Shown here one piece after another: positions 1 to 9,031 of a stretch of 30,525 bases of DNA. The DNA comes from an uncultured Actinomycetes bacterium (GTDB lineage Bacteria > Actinomycetota > Actinomycetes > S36-B12 > UBA5976): contig CALBND010000186.1 of assembly GCA_937896305.1 (NCBI GenBank), positions 1 to 30,525 on the forward strand, given 5' to 3'. Position numbers and translations under genes: made by a program. The number at the start of each line of letters is the position of its first letter. Positions within the stretch are counted from its first letter, which is position 1. A model generated the notes under the pieces. That model searched no databases. It was not told the DNA's origin and saw only the letters and a list, made by a program, of their open reading frames with translations.

Positions 1-240
1 CACATGGCTTTCGGCAGCTAAATGAATAACCCCTACTATTTTATTTTCTTTTAAGATTTCAGTTAATTTCAAAGTGTCTGAAATATCAAATTTATAAAAC
101 GGTACATCTTTAGGTATTTTTCGTTCCAAACCTGAAGATAAATCATCAACTACAACAGTTTGAAAACTTTGTGAAATAAGATTTCGCACAACATGGGCAC
201 CGATATATCCGGCTCCACCTGTGACTAGCCATTTACTCAA
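1..240 (-). CDS. galE: NAD-dependent sugar epimerase/dehydratase, GalE-like (N-terminal 80 residues, cut by window edge)
   Basis: Reading the minus strand from a TTG at 238-240 gives an open frame to the window edge. It begins LSKWLVTGGAGYIGAHVV, the Rossmann glycine motif of extended short-chain dehydrogenases, and reaches a VIHLAAESHV segment about 70 residues in. This family includes UDP-glucose 4-epimerase, which interconverts UDP-glucose and UDP-galactose. GalE is the most likely member, but the HLAAESHV segment also resembles dTDP-glucose 4,6-dehydratases and the substrate-specific C-terminus is missing. The TTG start overlaps the purC stop in a TTGA quartet, and a GGAG sits 7 nt upstream inside purC, so translation is probably coupled to purC. 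No in-frame ATG lies near the start. Confidence 0.7.
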   Translation of the reverse strand, partial: MSKWLVTGGAGYIGAHVVRNLISQSFQTVVVDDLSSGLERKIPKDVPFYKFDISDTLKLTEILKENKIVGVIHLAAESHV

Positions 241-1109
241 AACTTTTCTCCAGTGATAATTTCATACGCCTCTATGTATCTTGCCCTAGTTTTTTCAACA
301 ATTTCCTCAGGTAAAGCCGGAGGTGAAGTATTTGTTTCCTTATCCCAATTAGCATCAGCAGAATTTAACCAGTTACGCACAAATTGTTTGTCGAAAGAAT
401 TCTGCACTTGTCCAGGTTGCCAATTTGTAGCCGGCCAAAATCTTGAAGAATCAGGGGTTAAAACTTCATCCCCCAAAATTAAATCATTTGAATCTTCATG
501 TCTACCAAATTCAAATTTAGTATCGGCAATAATTATTCCTTGCTTCAAAGCGATCTCACTTGCTCTTTTATAAATTTTAATAGATTTAGCTCTTAATTCT
601 TCTGCAACAACTGATCCGATAATTTCTTGGCATTCTTTGAAAGAAATATTTTCATCATGCTCACCAATTTCAGCTTTTGTGGCTGGAGTAAAAATTGGAT
701 TTTCTAGCTTGCTTGCTTCAACTAGCCCACTGGGTAATTTGATGCCACGAATTTCTGCAGTTTCTTGATACTGGCCTAAACCTGAACCTGTTAAATATCC
801 ACGCACCACTGCTTCAATTGGTAGCATTTTTAATTTATTAACAAGCATTGCTCTGCCTTTAACAACTTCTGGAACAATTGTAGAAATTATATGATTTTCA
901 ACTACATCTGAAAGTTGTTCAAACCACCATAGGGAAAGTGCGGTAAGAATTTTTCCTTTATCAGGAATTTCAGTTGGTAAAACCCAATCAAATGCTGAAA
1001 TTCGATCTGATGCAACAACTAGTAATTCATTATTTTGATTTTCATATAAATCTCTAACTTTGCCAGAATAAATATGGTTAAAACCTGAGATATCAAGTGG
1101 TTTAGCCAC
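237..1109 (-). CDS. purC: Phosphoribosylaminoimidazole-succinocarboxamide synthase (SAICAR synthetase)
   Basis: This 290-residue protein is the normal length for the longer PurC type. SAICAR synthetase joins aspartate to CAIR using ATP, in the eighth step of de novo IMP synthesis in the cytoplasm. Recognisable motifs are YSGKVRDLYE near residue 14, the RGYLTGSG segment near residue 104 and IADTKFEFG near residue 194, which together form the ATP and substrate site. The start is GTG (1107-1109), 8 nt after the purB stop. The gene is the sixth of a same-strand purine run and its stop overlaps the next gene. No promoter or terminator is visible between them, so an operon is inferred. Confidence 0.96.
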   Translation of the reverse strand: MAKPLDISGFNHIYSGKVRDLYENQNNELLVVASDRISAFDWVLPTEIPDKGKILTALSLWWFEQLSDVVENHIISTIVPEVVKGRAMLVNKLKMLPIEAVVRGYLTGSGLGQYQETAEIRGIKLPSGLVEASKLENPIFTPATKAEIGEHDENISFKECQEIIGSVVAEELRAKSIKIYKRASEIALKQGIIIADTKFEFGRHEDSNDLILGDEVLTPDSSRFWPATNWQPGQVQNSFDKQFVRNWLNSADANWDKETNTSPPALPEEIVEKTRARYIEAYEIITGEKF

Positions 1110-1117
1110 AATTGGCC

Positions 1118-2536
1118 CTAAATCATTGCAGCAGGTTGATAACTGGCTGCTTGCGGAAATTCTTTCACAATTTTAGATACTTGTTCCACAATATTTTTGA
1201 CTTGTAATTGTGCATTACCTGTGAAAGAAAGTGGTTCGGTAATTAGATCTGTTAATTCTTTTTCTGACATTGCTAATACTTTTTCGTTAGCTAATCTTTT
1301 AATTAAGTCTTGGGATTTCCCTTCACGCATATTTAAAGCAGCTGCAATGGCATGTTTTTTGATAGCTTCGTGGGCAACTTCTCTGCCCACACCATTTTTT
1401 ATTACGTTCATCAATATTTTAGTAGTTGCTAAAAATGGTAGATATTTTTCAATTTCTGCTTTTATGGCACCCTTGAAAACACCAAAATCATCTAGTACGT
1501 GCAAAGTTGTTTCTAGTAATCCATCGAGTGCAAAAAATCCTCCCGGTAAAGCAACTCTTCTAACCACTGAACAAAAAACGTCGCCCTCATTCCATTGCAC
1601 CCCAGATAATTCAGCGGTCATTGAAACATAGCCTCTTAAGACAACATTTAAACCATTGATTCTTTCGCAAGATCTAGTGTTCATTTTGTGTGGCATGGCA
1701 GAAGATCCAACTTGACCATCTTTAAAACCTTCAGTAACTAAATCATTTCCTGCCATAAGTCGGATAGTGGTTGCAAGAGATGAAGGTGAAGCAGAAAGTA
1801 AAAACAGTGTTGAAAGAACTTCATAATCAAGAGATCTTGGATAAATTTGGCCAACACTTATTAAGACATCATCAAAACCTAAATGTTTCGCAATAATTTT
1901 CTCTAAAGATTGAACCTTGTTCTCGTCACCATTAAATAATTCCAACATATCTTGGCTAGTACCAACTGGTCCCTTAATACCTCTTAAAGGATAAGTTTTT
2001 ATTAAACTGTTTAATTTATTGAATGCAAATATTAATTCTTCTGCACTTGAGGCAAATCTTTTTCCTAAAGTTGTAGTTTGGGCCGCCACGTTATGGCTTC
2101 GCCCAGTAATTGCTAAATCAGAGTATTGAGTGGCAAGATTAGCTAAGCGAGCTAGCGTGGCAACAATTTTATTTTGGATTAATTGCAAAGATAATTTAAT
2201 TTGTAATTGTTCAATGTTTTCTGTTAAATCTCTACTAGTCATTCCTTTGTGAATATCTTCATGCCCTGCTAAGTGATTAAATTCTTCAATTCTTGCTTTC
2301 ACATCATGCATCGTTTTTTCTTCACGTTTTCTTATTGAATCAAGATCAACGCTACTTTTCACTTTTTCATAATCAGCAATATGTGCATCAGAAATATCAA
2401 GACCTAATTCTTTTTGGGCTTTCATGACAGCAATCCATAAAGATCTTTCTAAAATTATTTTGTTTGTTTGAGACCAGATTTCGGTCATTTGTTTAGAGGA
2501 GTACCGGGTAGCTAAGACATCCGGAATCATTGACAC
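1118..2536 (-). CDS. purB: Adenylosuccinate lyase
   Basis: The 472-residue product has the fumarase/aspartase superfamily signature SSAMPHKMN near residue 278, which carries the flexible catalytic loop serine, and the TSRDLTEN segment near residue 100. PurB splits SAICAR to AICAR and adenylosuccinate to AMP, each time releasing fumarate. It therefore acts directly after PurC and again after PurA, both in this run. The start is a GTG at 2534-2536 just 4 nt after the purD TAG, with an alternative ATG two codons downstream at 2530. The reading frame is intact and of usual length. Confidence 0.96.
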   Translation of the reverse strand: MSMIPDVLATRYSSKQMTEIWSQTNKIILERSLWIAVMKAQKELGLDISDAHIADYEKVKSSVDLDSIRKREEKTMHDVKARIEEFNHLAGHEDIHKGMTSRDLTENIEQLQIKLSLQLIQNKIVATLARLANLATQYSDLAITGRSHNVAAQTTTLGKRFASSAEELIFAFNKLNSLIKTYPLRGIKGPVGTSQDMLELFNGDENKVQSLEKIIAKHLGFDDVLISVGQIYPRSLDYEVLSTLFLLSASPSSLATTIRLMAGNDLVTEGFKDGQVGSSAMPHKMNTRSCERINGLNVVLRGYVSMTAELSGVQWNEGDVFCSVVRRVALPGGFFALDGLLETTLHVLDDFGVFKGAIKAEIEKYLPFLATTKILMNVIKNGVGREVAHEAIKKHAIAAALNMREGKSQDLIKRLANEKVLAMSEKELTDLITEPLSFTGNAQLQVKNIVEQVSKIVKEFPQAASYQPAAMI

Positions 2537-2540
2537 AAAA

Positions 2541-3794
2541 CTATTGTTTCATAAGGGCAATATCTGTTCGGTAATGAGAACCAGATAATTCAATTTTTTT
2601 GAGGGCTTCATAGACCCGATCCCTGGCAATTGCTAAATCTTCACCCATCGCCGTAACTGAGAGGACTCTTCCCCCACTTGAAACAATTTTTCCATTAATT
2701 AAAGTGGTCCCCGCATGAAAAATCTGCACACCCGGTACTTGAATTGCTTGCCCTAATCCTGTTATTTCATCTCCTAAAACTGGGTTAGTTGGATAATTTT
2801 TTGCAGCTAAAACCACAGTTACACAAGCTTCTGGTCGCCAATTAAGATTTTCAATTTTTTCTAATTCCCCAACTGCACTGGCATACAAAACTTTAGATAA
2901 TGGTGTTGCTAAACGACTCAAAACAACTTGGGTTTCAGGATCTCCAAAACGAACATTAAATTCGATAACTTTTAAACCGTTTTCGGTTAAAACTAATCCA
3001 ACATATAAAAGACCAGAAAAAGATATTCCTCTTCTATTCATTTCATTTATTACAGGCATTGCAATCTGATTAACTGTTTGTTCTTTTAAATCTTTTGGAG
3101 CCCAATCAAGTGGTGAATAAGCCCCCATGCCACCAGTGTTTAAACCTGTGTTGTTATCGCCAACTCTTTTATAATCTTGTGCGGCATCTAGAGCTAAAAC
3201 TGTTTTTCCATCAGTTATACAAAATAAAGATATTTCTGGTCCCTTTAGAAATTCTTCGATCACTACTTTTGAATTTGATTCTTGCAAGCAACTTTCAGCA
3301 TGACTAATTGCTTCTTCCATATTTTCAGTTACTACTACACCCTTACCACCTGCTAGTCCATCATTTTTTACAACATAGGGTGCACCAAATTGTTCTAGGG
3401 CAACAATAACTTCGTTAATTGAAATACAAGTAAAAGATTTTGCTGTTGGAACATTTGCAGCATTCATGATGTCTTTAGCAAATGATTTAGAGCTTTCTAA
3501 TTGTGCTGCTTCTTCTGAAGGTCCAAAGCAAGCAATTCCTCTGGCTCTGATGGCATCACTAATTCCAAGAACTAATGGTTTTTCTGGGCCAACAATTACT
3601 AGATCTATTTGTTGTAATACTGCGAATTCTGAAATTTCTTTAATGTCATCCAAATTAATATTAAAAGTTTCAACATCTTGTGCAATACCAGCATTTCCTG
3701 GAGCAGCAATTATTATTTTAACACTTGGATCAATTAATAGAGATTTAATAATTGCATGTTCTCTGGCACCATTACCTAAAACTAGAATCCTCAC
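2541..3794 (-). CDS. purD: Phosphoribosylamine--glycine ligase (GAR synthetase)
   Basis: This is a 417-residue ATP-grasp ligase of normal length. It makes glycinamide ribonucleotide from phosphoribosylamine, glycine and ATP. The N-terminus VLGNGAREHA is the typical PurD start and VKNDGLAGGKGVVV near residue 142 is the ATP-grasp glycine loop. NVRFGDPETQ near residue 279 is the metal- and substrate-binding signature. The start is GTG at 3792-3794, with an AGGA about 8 nt upstream in the 22-nt gap after the aminotransferase stop. It ends 4 nt before purB, so co-translation with the other purine genes is likely. Confidence 0.96.
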   Translation of the reverse strand: MRILVLGNGAREHAIIKSLLIDPSVKIIIAAPGNAGIAQDVETFNINLDDIKEISEFAVLQQIDLVIVGPEKPLVLGISDAIRARGIACFGPSEEAAQLESSKSFAKDIMNAANVPTAKSFTCISINEVIVALEQFGAPYVVKNDGLAGGKGVVVTENMEEAISHAESCLQESNSKVVIEEFLKGPEISLFCITDGKTVLALDAAQDYKRVGDNNTGLNTGGMGAYSPLDWAPKDLKEQTVNQIAMPVINEMNRRGISFSGLLYVGLVLTENGLKVIEFNVRFGDPETQVVLSRLATPLSKVLYASAVGELEKIENLNWRPEACVTVVLAAKNYPTNPVLGDEITGLGQAIQVPGVQIFHAGTTLINGKIVSSGGRVLSVTAMGEDLAIARDRVYEALKKIELSGSHYRTDIALMKQ

Positions 3795-3816
3795 GAAAGT
3801 ATCCTAGTTGAATTAT

Positions 3817-5175
3817 TTATTTAGCGTATTTGTCGGTAATTTCTAAAGCTTTATCAAGAATTGCTAAACCTTCTTCGGCTTCTGCTTTAGAAACATTGCA
3901 AGGTGGCACAACGTGAGTTCGGTTCATATTTACAAATGGCATCAGACCTAGTTTTTTACATTCAGCAGCAAATTCACCCATCGCAGCCGCATCTGCTCCA
4001 CTAGCGTTATATGGCACAAGTGGTTCTTTAGTTGTTTTATCTTTCACAAGTTCAATTGCCCAGAAAACTCCACTACCGCGAACATCTCCTACTGAAGGAT
4101 GTTTTTCTTTAAGTTGATTTAGCGCAGGTGCAATAACTGATTTACCAATCTCGCGAGCATTTTCAACCATTTTTTCTTCTTTCATAACATCAATGGTTGC
4201 CACAATTGAAGCTGTCGTTAATGGATGACCTGAATAGGTAAGTCCTCCAGGAAACACTCGATCAACAAATGTCTCATAAATTGGCTCATCAATAATTACT
4301 CCACCAACTGGTAAATAACCTGAGTTAGATCCTTTAGCGAAAACAATTAAATCTGGGCGTGCTTTGGAATGATGAAACGCAAACCATTCACCTGATCTAC
4401 CAAAACCTGCCATAACTTCATCTGCAATCCATAAGATTCCATATTTGTCACAAATTTTTCTTAAACCTTCTAAATAACCTGGAGTTGGTGCTAAGACACC
4501 AGTAGTTCCAACAATTGTTTCAATACAAATAGCAGCAATTGTTGCTGGTCCTTCTAATTGAATAACAGACTCTAAATGTTCCAATGCTCTTTTAGTTTCC
4601 TCTTCAGGACTTGTTGACCAGAATGGAGAACGATATGGATAAGGGCCGAAGAAATGAATTACTCCGTAAGCAAATTCATTTGGCCAGCGTCTTGGATCTC
4701 CTGTCATTTGAATAGCTGTTCCAGTATTGCCGTGATAAGAACGATAGAAAGATAAAATTTTGTGACGCCTAGTGTGAATTCTTGCCATCCTCACAGCGTT
4801 TTCAACTGCATCTGCACCACCGTTAGTGAAGAACACATGATTGAAACCATCTGGTGCAAGATCAACTAATTTTTTTGCAGCTTCACCTCGAATATCATTT
4901 GCGTGCTGCGGTGCAATAGTTGCTAATTTTGCTGCTTGGTCTTGAATTGCTTTAATAACTTTTGGATGTTGATGCCCAATATTGGTATTTACTAATTGTG
5001 AAGAAAAGTCTAAATATTTTTTACCGTCGTAATCCCAGAAATAAGAACCTGCCGCAGTAGCAATTGGTAGTGGTTTAATTGCACCTTGGGCACTCCAAGA
5101 ATGAAAAACGTGAGCACGATCTAGATCGTAAACTCTTTTACCTTCAGCTGGGTTTGCTTCGAATTCGGTAGTCAT
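3817..5175 (-). CDS. PLP-dependent class III aminotransferase, omega-amino acid/taurine aminotransferase-like
   Basis: The 452-residue product is a complete fold-type I, class III aminotransferase. An early VFHSWSAQ segment (about residues 23-30) resembles taurine-pyruvate and related omega-amino acid transaminases. TNGGADAVENAVRMAR near residue 118 binds the PLP phosphate, WIADEVMAGFGRSG near residue 245 supplies the cofactor-ring Asp, and VFAKGSNSGYLPVGG near residue 274 carries the Schiff-base Lys. The amino donor cannot be read from sequence: taurine, beta-alanine, GABA, putrescine and aspartate-family substrates are all possible. Its place between purA and purD, with gaps of 4 and 22 nt, suggests co-transcription with purine synthesis, but no purine step needs such an enzyme. 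Confidence 0.85.
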   Translation of the reverse strand: MTTEFEANPAEGKRVYDLDRAHVFHSWSAQGAIKPLPIATAAGSYFWDYDGKKYLDFSSQLVNTNIGHQHPKVIKAIQDQAAKLATIAPQHANDIRGEAAKKLVDLAPDGFNHVFFTNGGADAVENAVRMARIHTRRHKILSFYRSYHGNTGTAIQMTGDPRRWPNEFAYGVIHFFGPYPYRSPFWSTSPEEETKRALEHLESVIQLEGPATIAAICIETIVGTTGVLAPTPGYLEGLRKICDKYGILWIADEVMAGFGRSGEWFAFHHSKARPDLIVFAKGSNSGYLPVGGVIIDEPIYETFVDRVFPGGLTYSGHPLTTASIVATIDVMKEEKMVENAREIGKSVIAPALNQLKEKHPSVGDVRGSGVFWAIELVKDKTTKEPLVPYNASGADAAAMGEFAAECKKLGLMPFVNMNRTHVVPPCNVSKAEAEEGLAILDKALEITDKYAK

Positions 5176-5179
5176 GTGC

Positions 5180-6478
5180 TTAGTTAATCAGGTCTCTTCG
5201 CGAGATGGTGGCATCGCGGTGCTGACCAACCCCAATAGCGCTCATTGGTGCCCCAGAAATTTTCTCTAAATACTCCACATACTTTTGAGCATTTATTGGT
5301 AGCTCTTCAAATTTTCTTGCTTCTGAAATATCTTCTTTCCAGCCAGGTAGATATTCATAAATTGGTTTAGCGTGATGAAACTGGGTTTGGGTCATAGGCA
5401 TTTCTTCATAACGCACTCCATCAATTTCATAAGCTACACAAACTGGAATTTTTTCGAATCCACTTAAAACATCTAACTTGGTTAAAAAGAAATCTGTTAA
5501 ACCATTAACTCGCGTGGCATAGCGTGCGACAACTGCATCAAACCAACCACATCTTCTGGGGCGACCAGTTGTGGTTCCAACCTCTCCACCAATTTGTCTT
5601 AAACGTTCCCCATCATCATCTCATAATTCTGTTGGAAAAGGTCCTTCCCCAACTCTGGTTGTATAGGCTTTCAAAATTCCAATAACTCTAGTTATTTTTG
5701 TTGGCCCAATCCCAGAACCAGTTGCAGCACCACCTGCGGTGGGATTTGAGGAAGTCACAAATGGATAAGTTCCATGATCAACATCGAGCAAAGTTCCTTG
5801 ACCACCTTCAAGTAAAACATTTTCACCACGTTCTAATGCTTCGTGCAATAACAAGGAAGTGTTAGCAACGTATGGTTTTAATTCTTTGGCATAACTTAAA
5901 AGTTCTTCCACAATTACATCGACATCGACTGCTCTTCGATTATAAACTTTTACTAAAGTTTGATTTTTAGAAACTAAAGATCCTTCAACTTTTTTTCTCA
6001 AAATTGATTCGTCATAAAGATCTTGCACTCTAATTCCAACTCGGCTTACTTTGTCGCCATAAGCTGGTCCAATACCTCGACCTGTGGTGCCAATTTTAGA
6101 TTTACCTAGGAATCTTTCAATAGTTTTATCCAGCATTACGTGGTAACTGGTGATGATGTGTGCATCTGCTGAAATTTTTAATTTAGAAGTATTAATACCT
6201 CGTTCATTCAATCCTTTAATTTCATTTAGTAAAACACCTGGATCAATTACCACACCATTTCCGATAACTGGAACTACTTCTGGTGTTAAAATTCCTGAGG
6301 GTAATAAATGTAGTGCAAATTTTTCAGGACCATTTTTGGTTGGAATAACAACAGTGTGGCCAGCATTGTTGCCACCTTGATATCTAACAACGTAAGAAAC
6401 ACGATTACCTAATAAATCTGTAGCTTTACCTTTGCCTTCATCGCCCCATTGCGCACCTAACAAAACGATTGCTGGCAT
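5180..6478 (-). pseudogene. purA: Adenylosuccinate synthetase, frame interrupted by one in-frame TGA
   Basis: Adenylosuccinate synthetase makes adenylosuccinate from IMP, aspartate and GTP. The N-terminal 285 codons hold GAQWGDEGKGKATDLL (catalytic Asp), NNAGHTV (catalytic His) and GTTGRGIGPAY. The frame then meets TGA at 5621-5623, inside the conserved GPFPTEL-x-DDDGE segment. It continues with no shift for 146 more codons that carry the TTGRPRRCGW base-recognition loop, the FLTKLDVL nucleotide-binding motif and a normal C-terminus ending at 5180. Total length without the stop is the family norm of about 430. ATG 6476-6478 has GAGGA 5 nt upstream. A 285-residue product would lack nucleotide-binding parts and should be inactive. 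This is either a real nonsense mutation or a one-base sequence error. Both halves look otherwise undecayed, which favours error or a very recent change. Confidence 0.9.
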
Positions 6479-6512
6479 TAAATCCTCATTTCAAAAACTT
6501 GCCCAAACGAAT

Positions 6513-7481
6513 CTAAACTATGGCCAGAAGTTGGGTTAAGACTGCTTGGCCATCAAGCCAAGCAGATTCAATTCTAGGTTTATTTGAGTATGCATCTCCG
6601 ATTATGGCTAATCTTTCGGGTGTTTCCACTCTGGTCGCAGTTTCTGGTTGAGCTAAAGACCAGCGGGTAATTCCTTTTTCAAGAATCTCACTTTGAATGT
6701 TCCATATTTCAATAGCATGATCAACAATTTCATCAAGATAGTTATTGATATTTTCTAATCTAGATTTTGCATAATTATGTGTTGTTAAAACATTTACCAC
6801 AGGAGCATTATCTCCCCTTCTTTTACCGTCATTCACAATTAGTGAAATAACTTCATGATTATTTACAAACATCGCATCATATTTTGGCGTATCTGAATCA
6901 ATAACAAACCAAGTTGATAAAATTGGTTTCCAAATTTGTTTAGATAATTGATTTACTAATTCTTGATCAGAAATAATTTTTGCAGCTTGTAACCCTGGCA
7001 TTGCTAAAACAACTGCATCAAAAACTTCTTCATCAACTAAAACGTTCTTGTCGTTAACAACTACTAGAGATATTTTTCTTTCCTGAAAATGTTGCACTCC
7101 CTTTGTTGCAAGATTTGCTAATTCAAATCTTGCTAAACTTCTTAATCCTTCTTTTGTGGCATAACGCATTGGTCCTGTGGTGGTGGTTATTTCATAATCA
7201 TCAAATATGTGAAAAGTATCAGTCCACTCATGTACAAGTTTGTTAGTTTGCCACTCAGCAACTTTTTTCTTAAATAGCTCATCAGAAATTGTGAAGTACG
7301 CAGCCCCCACATCAACTGGTCTATTTACAAATGGAGGGTTTCTTAAACTTCTGATCCCTAAACGTCCACCTGGATTAATACCTTGGTCAAAAATTGTTAC
7401 AGCACAATTTTTTTCAATTAATTTTTGCGCCGCAGAGATTCCAGAAACGCCAGAACCAATGACCGCTACTTTTGGTGGCAC
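6513..7481 (-). CDS. FAD-dependent amine oxidase/renalase-like oxidoreductase
   Basis: The 322-residue protein opens with VAVIGSGVSGISAAQKL, a dinucleotide-binding Rossmann motif. An FDQGINPGGRLG segment around residue 31 and VDVGAAYFTISD around residue 57 follow, the pattern of renalase-like flavoproteins (bacterial renalases oxidise mis-reduced dihydropyridine nucleotides). A C-terminal AIIGDAY segment near residue 289 is the usual second FAD contact. The substrate is unknown. The GTG start at 7479-7481 follows the fba stop by 12 nt and shows no clear Shine-Dalgarno, so coupling to fba translation is likely. It lies 34 nt upstream of purA in the same orientation. Confidence 0.75.
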   Translation of the reverse strand: MPPKVAVIGSGVSGISAAQKLIEKNCAVTIFDQGINPGGRLGIRSLRNPPFVNRPVDVGAAYFTISDELFKKKVAEWQTNKLVHEWTDTFHIFDDYEITTTTGPMRYATKEGLRSLARFELANLATKGVQHFQERKISLVVVNDKNVLVDEEVFDAVVLAMPGLQAAKIISDQELVNQLSKQIWKPILSTWFVIDSDTPKYDAMFVNNHEVISLIVNDGKRRGDNAPVVNVLTTHNYAKSRLENINNYLDEIVDHAIEIWNIQSEILEKGITRWSLAQPETATRVETPERLAIIGDAYSNKPRIESAWLDGQAVLTQLLAIV

Positions 7482-7493
7482 TTAATTATTAAA

Positions 7494-8381
7494 TCAGGTG
7501 TTAGAAGCTTCGTAAATACCTTGGATTGCTTCATCCAAAGCACCATCAAATTGTTCATCGCTTTGTTGGGCAGACAAACCTTCAGTTAGCGCACGAGAAA
7601 AACTTGCGATAACTCCATTGTTTTTGGCCAACATTGAATTTGCTTCATTTCTTGCATACCCACCAGATAAAGCAACCACTCTAATTACACGGGGGTGGCT
7701 TACTAGATCTGAGTAAAAATTAACCTGAGAAGGCAGAGTTAATTTCAGAATCACGTTTTGGTTTTCCTTCAATTTATTTAATTGATCCAAAATAGCCAAT
7801 TTCAAAACACCTTCTGCTTGTTCTTTTTCGTGTGAATTGATATCAACTTCTGGCTCAATTATTGGCACAAGTCCTGCATCAATAATTTTTTTACCAATTT
7901 CAAATTGTTGAGAAACAATTTGTTCAATACCTTTACGGTTAGCTAATTTAATAACTGAACGCATTTTTGTTCCAAAAACTTTATGTCCATTAGCTCGTGA
8001 TAAACGATCATCTAGTTCTGGGATGGATTTCATAACTTGAACGCCATTTTCTTCAGCAGCTAAACCGTTATCGATTTTTAAGAAAGGGATAACTTTTTTG
8101 TTTTCCCACAAAAATTCTGCAGTTCCTTTGCCATCAATCATTTTTTCCATTGTCATATCAAAAAGAATGGAACCTAAAATTCTTTCACCTGTGAAAGATG
8201 GGCTCTTAATAATTCTGGTACGCATAGCGTGAACTAGGTCAAACATTTCTTCTTCACTTGAATAAGCTGATTCTTCCACTCCATAAAGCTTCAATGCTTT
8301 AGGTGTACTTCCGCCACTTTGATCTAGGGCTGCTATAAAACCTTTACCGGTTTTCATTTTTTCTAATTGCTCAGTGTTCAA
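7494..8381 (-). CDS. fba: Fructose-bisphosphate aldolase, class I
   Basis: This 295-residue protein matches the short bacterial class I (Schiff-base) aldolases known from staphylococci. These split fructose 1,6-bisphosphate into glyceraldehyde-3-phosphate and dihydroxyacetone phosphate. Supporting motifs are GFIAALDQSGGSTPKAL at residues 14-30, IPFLKIDNGL near residue 93, the PIIEPEVDIN segment near residue 173 and VILKLTLP near residue 210, which contains the expected Schiff-base lysine. The start is TTG (8379-8381), chosen because AAAGGAA lies 6-8 nt upstream and the conserved N-terminus follows directly. It is the first gene of the long minus-strand run and is divergent from pyrE. A convincing -35/-10 pair was not found. 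Confidence 0.92.
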   Translation of the reverse strand: MNTEQLEKMKTGKGFIAALDQSGGSTPKALKLYGVEESAYSSEEEMFDLVHAMRTRIIKSPSFTGERILGSILFDMTMEKMIDGKGTAEFLWENKKVIPFLKIDNGLAAEENGVQVMKSIPELDDRLSRANGHKVFGTKMRSVIKLANRKGIEQIVSQQFEIGKKIIDAGLVPIIEPEVDINSHEKEQAEGVLKLAILDQLNKLKENQNVILKLTLPSQVNFYSDLVSHPRVIRVVALSGGYARNEANSMLAKNNGVIASFSRALTEGLSAQQSDEQFDGALDEAIQGIYEASNT

Positions 8382-8472
8382 CTTTATTCCTTTTCAAGTA
8401 AGTAAATTAAATATTTCTCTTGAATTCAAATTATTCCACAGCCACTTCCCAGGCTTTGGCCGCCATAGCGAT

Positions 8473-8478
8473 TAAGGT
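8473..8478 (+). promoter_or_regulatory. Candidate -10 box of a leaderless pyrE promoter
   Basis: TAAGGT fits the actinobacterial TANNNT -10 pattern and lies 7 nt before ATG 8486. This would place the transcription start at the first codon. No consensus -35 is seen. The assignment rests on spacing and on the same arrangement at several other starts in the window. Confidence 0.4.
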
Positions 8479-8485
8479 TAATCTC

Positions 8486-9031
8486 ATGAGTCAACAGAGC
8501 CTAAAGTCCGATTTGATTGCGCAAATAAAAGAAAAAGCAGTTGTGCATGGAAAAGTAATTCTTTCTAGCGGCAAAGAAGCCGATTATTACGTAGATTTAA
8601 GAAGAGTCACACTTGATTTTGTTGCTGCACCTTTAGTTGGCCAAGCAATGTTGGATGCCACAAAAGACTTTGACTATGAAGCAGTTGGTGGACTAACTCT
8701 GGGAGCAGATCCTGTTGCCACAGCAATGATGCATGAGGCAAATAAAAATGGTAGACAGCTGAATTCTTTTGTAGTGAGAAAAGAAGGGAAAGCCCACGGT
8801 TTACAAAGAAGAATTGAAGGACCAGATGTGAAAGGCAAAAGAGTTTTAGCTGTTGAAGATACTTCAACAACTGGTGGCTCTGTATTAACAGCTGTTGAAG
8901 CACTTAAAGAAGCAGGTGCAATTGTGGTGGGAGTAGCTGTTGTAGTTGATCGTGGAGCAGGACCAAAGATTGAGGAAGCTGGTTTGAAATATGTTTCAGT
9001 TATTTCTTTACAGGAATTGGGACTTGCATAA
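8486..9031 (+). CDS. pyrE: Orotate phosphoribosyltransferase
   Basis: The 181-residue protein transfers ribose phosphate from PRPP to orotate, forming OMP in pyrimidine synthesis. KEADYYVDLRRVTLD near residue 32 and GGLTLGADPVA near residue 71 are OPRTase signatures, and VLAVEDTSTTGGS near residue 120 is the PRPP-binding loop. I chose ATG 8486. An in-frame TTG at 8420 would add 22 residues of Ser/Ala-rich sequence not typical of PyrE, whereas MSQQSLKSDLIAQI is a normal PyrE N-terminus. Its TAA abuts the ATG of the next gene, so the two are translationally linked. Confidence 0.94.
   Translation: MSQQSLKSDLIAQIKEKAVVHGKVILSSGKEADYYVDLRRVTLDFVAAPLVGQAMLDATKDFDYEAVGGLTLGADPVATAMMHEANKNGRQLNSFVVRKEGKAHGLQRRIEGPDVKGKRVLAVEDTSTTGGSVLTAVEALKEAGAIVVGVAVVVDRGAGPKIEEAGLKYVSVISLQELGLA

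Noticed and set aside
5621..5623. TGA in purA as selenocysteine or Trp reassignment
   Set aside because: PurA has no conserved Cys or Sec there, no SECIS-like hairpin is evident just downstream, and TGA is a normal stop elsewhere in the window.
8420..8485. TTG start adding 22 residues to PyrE
   Set aside because: The extension is not PyrE-like and has no ribosome site; ATG 8486 gives a normal N-terminus and a leaderless promoter fit.
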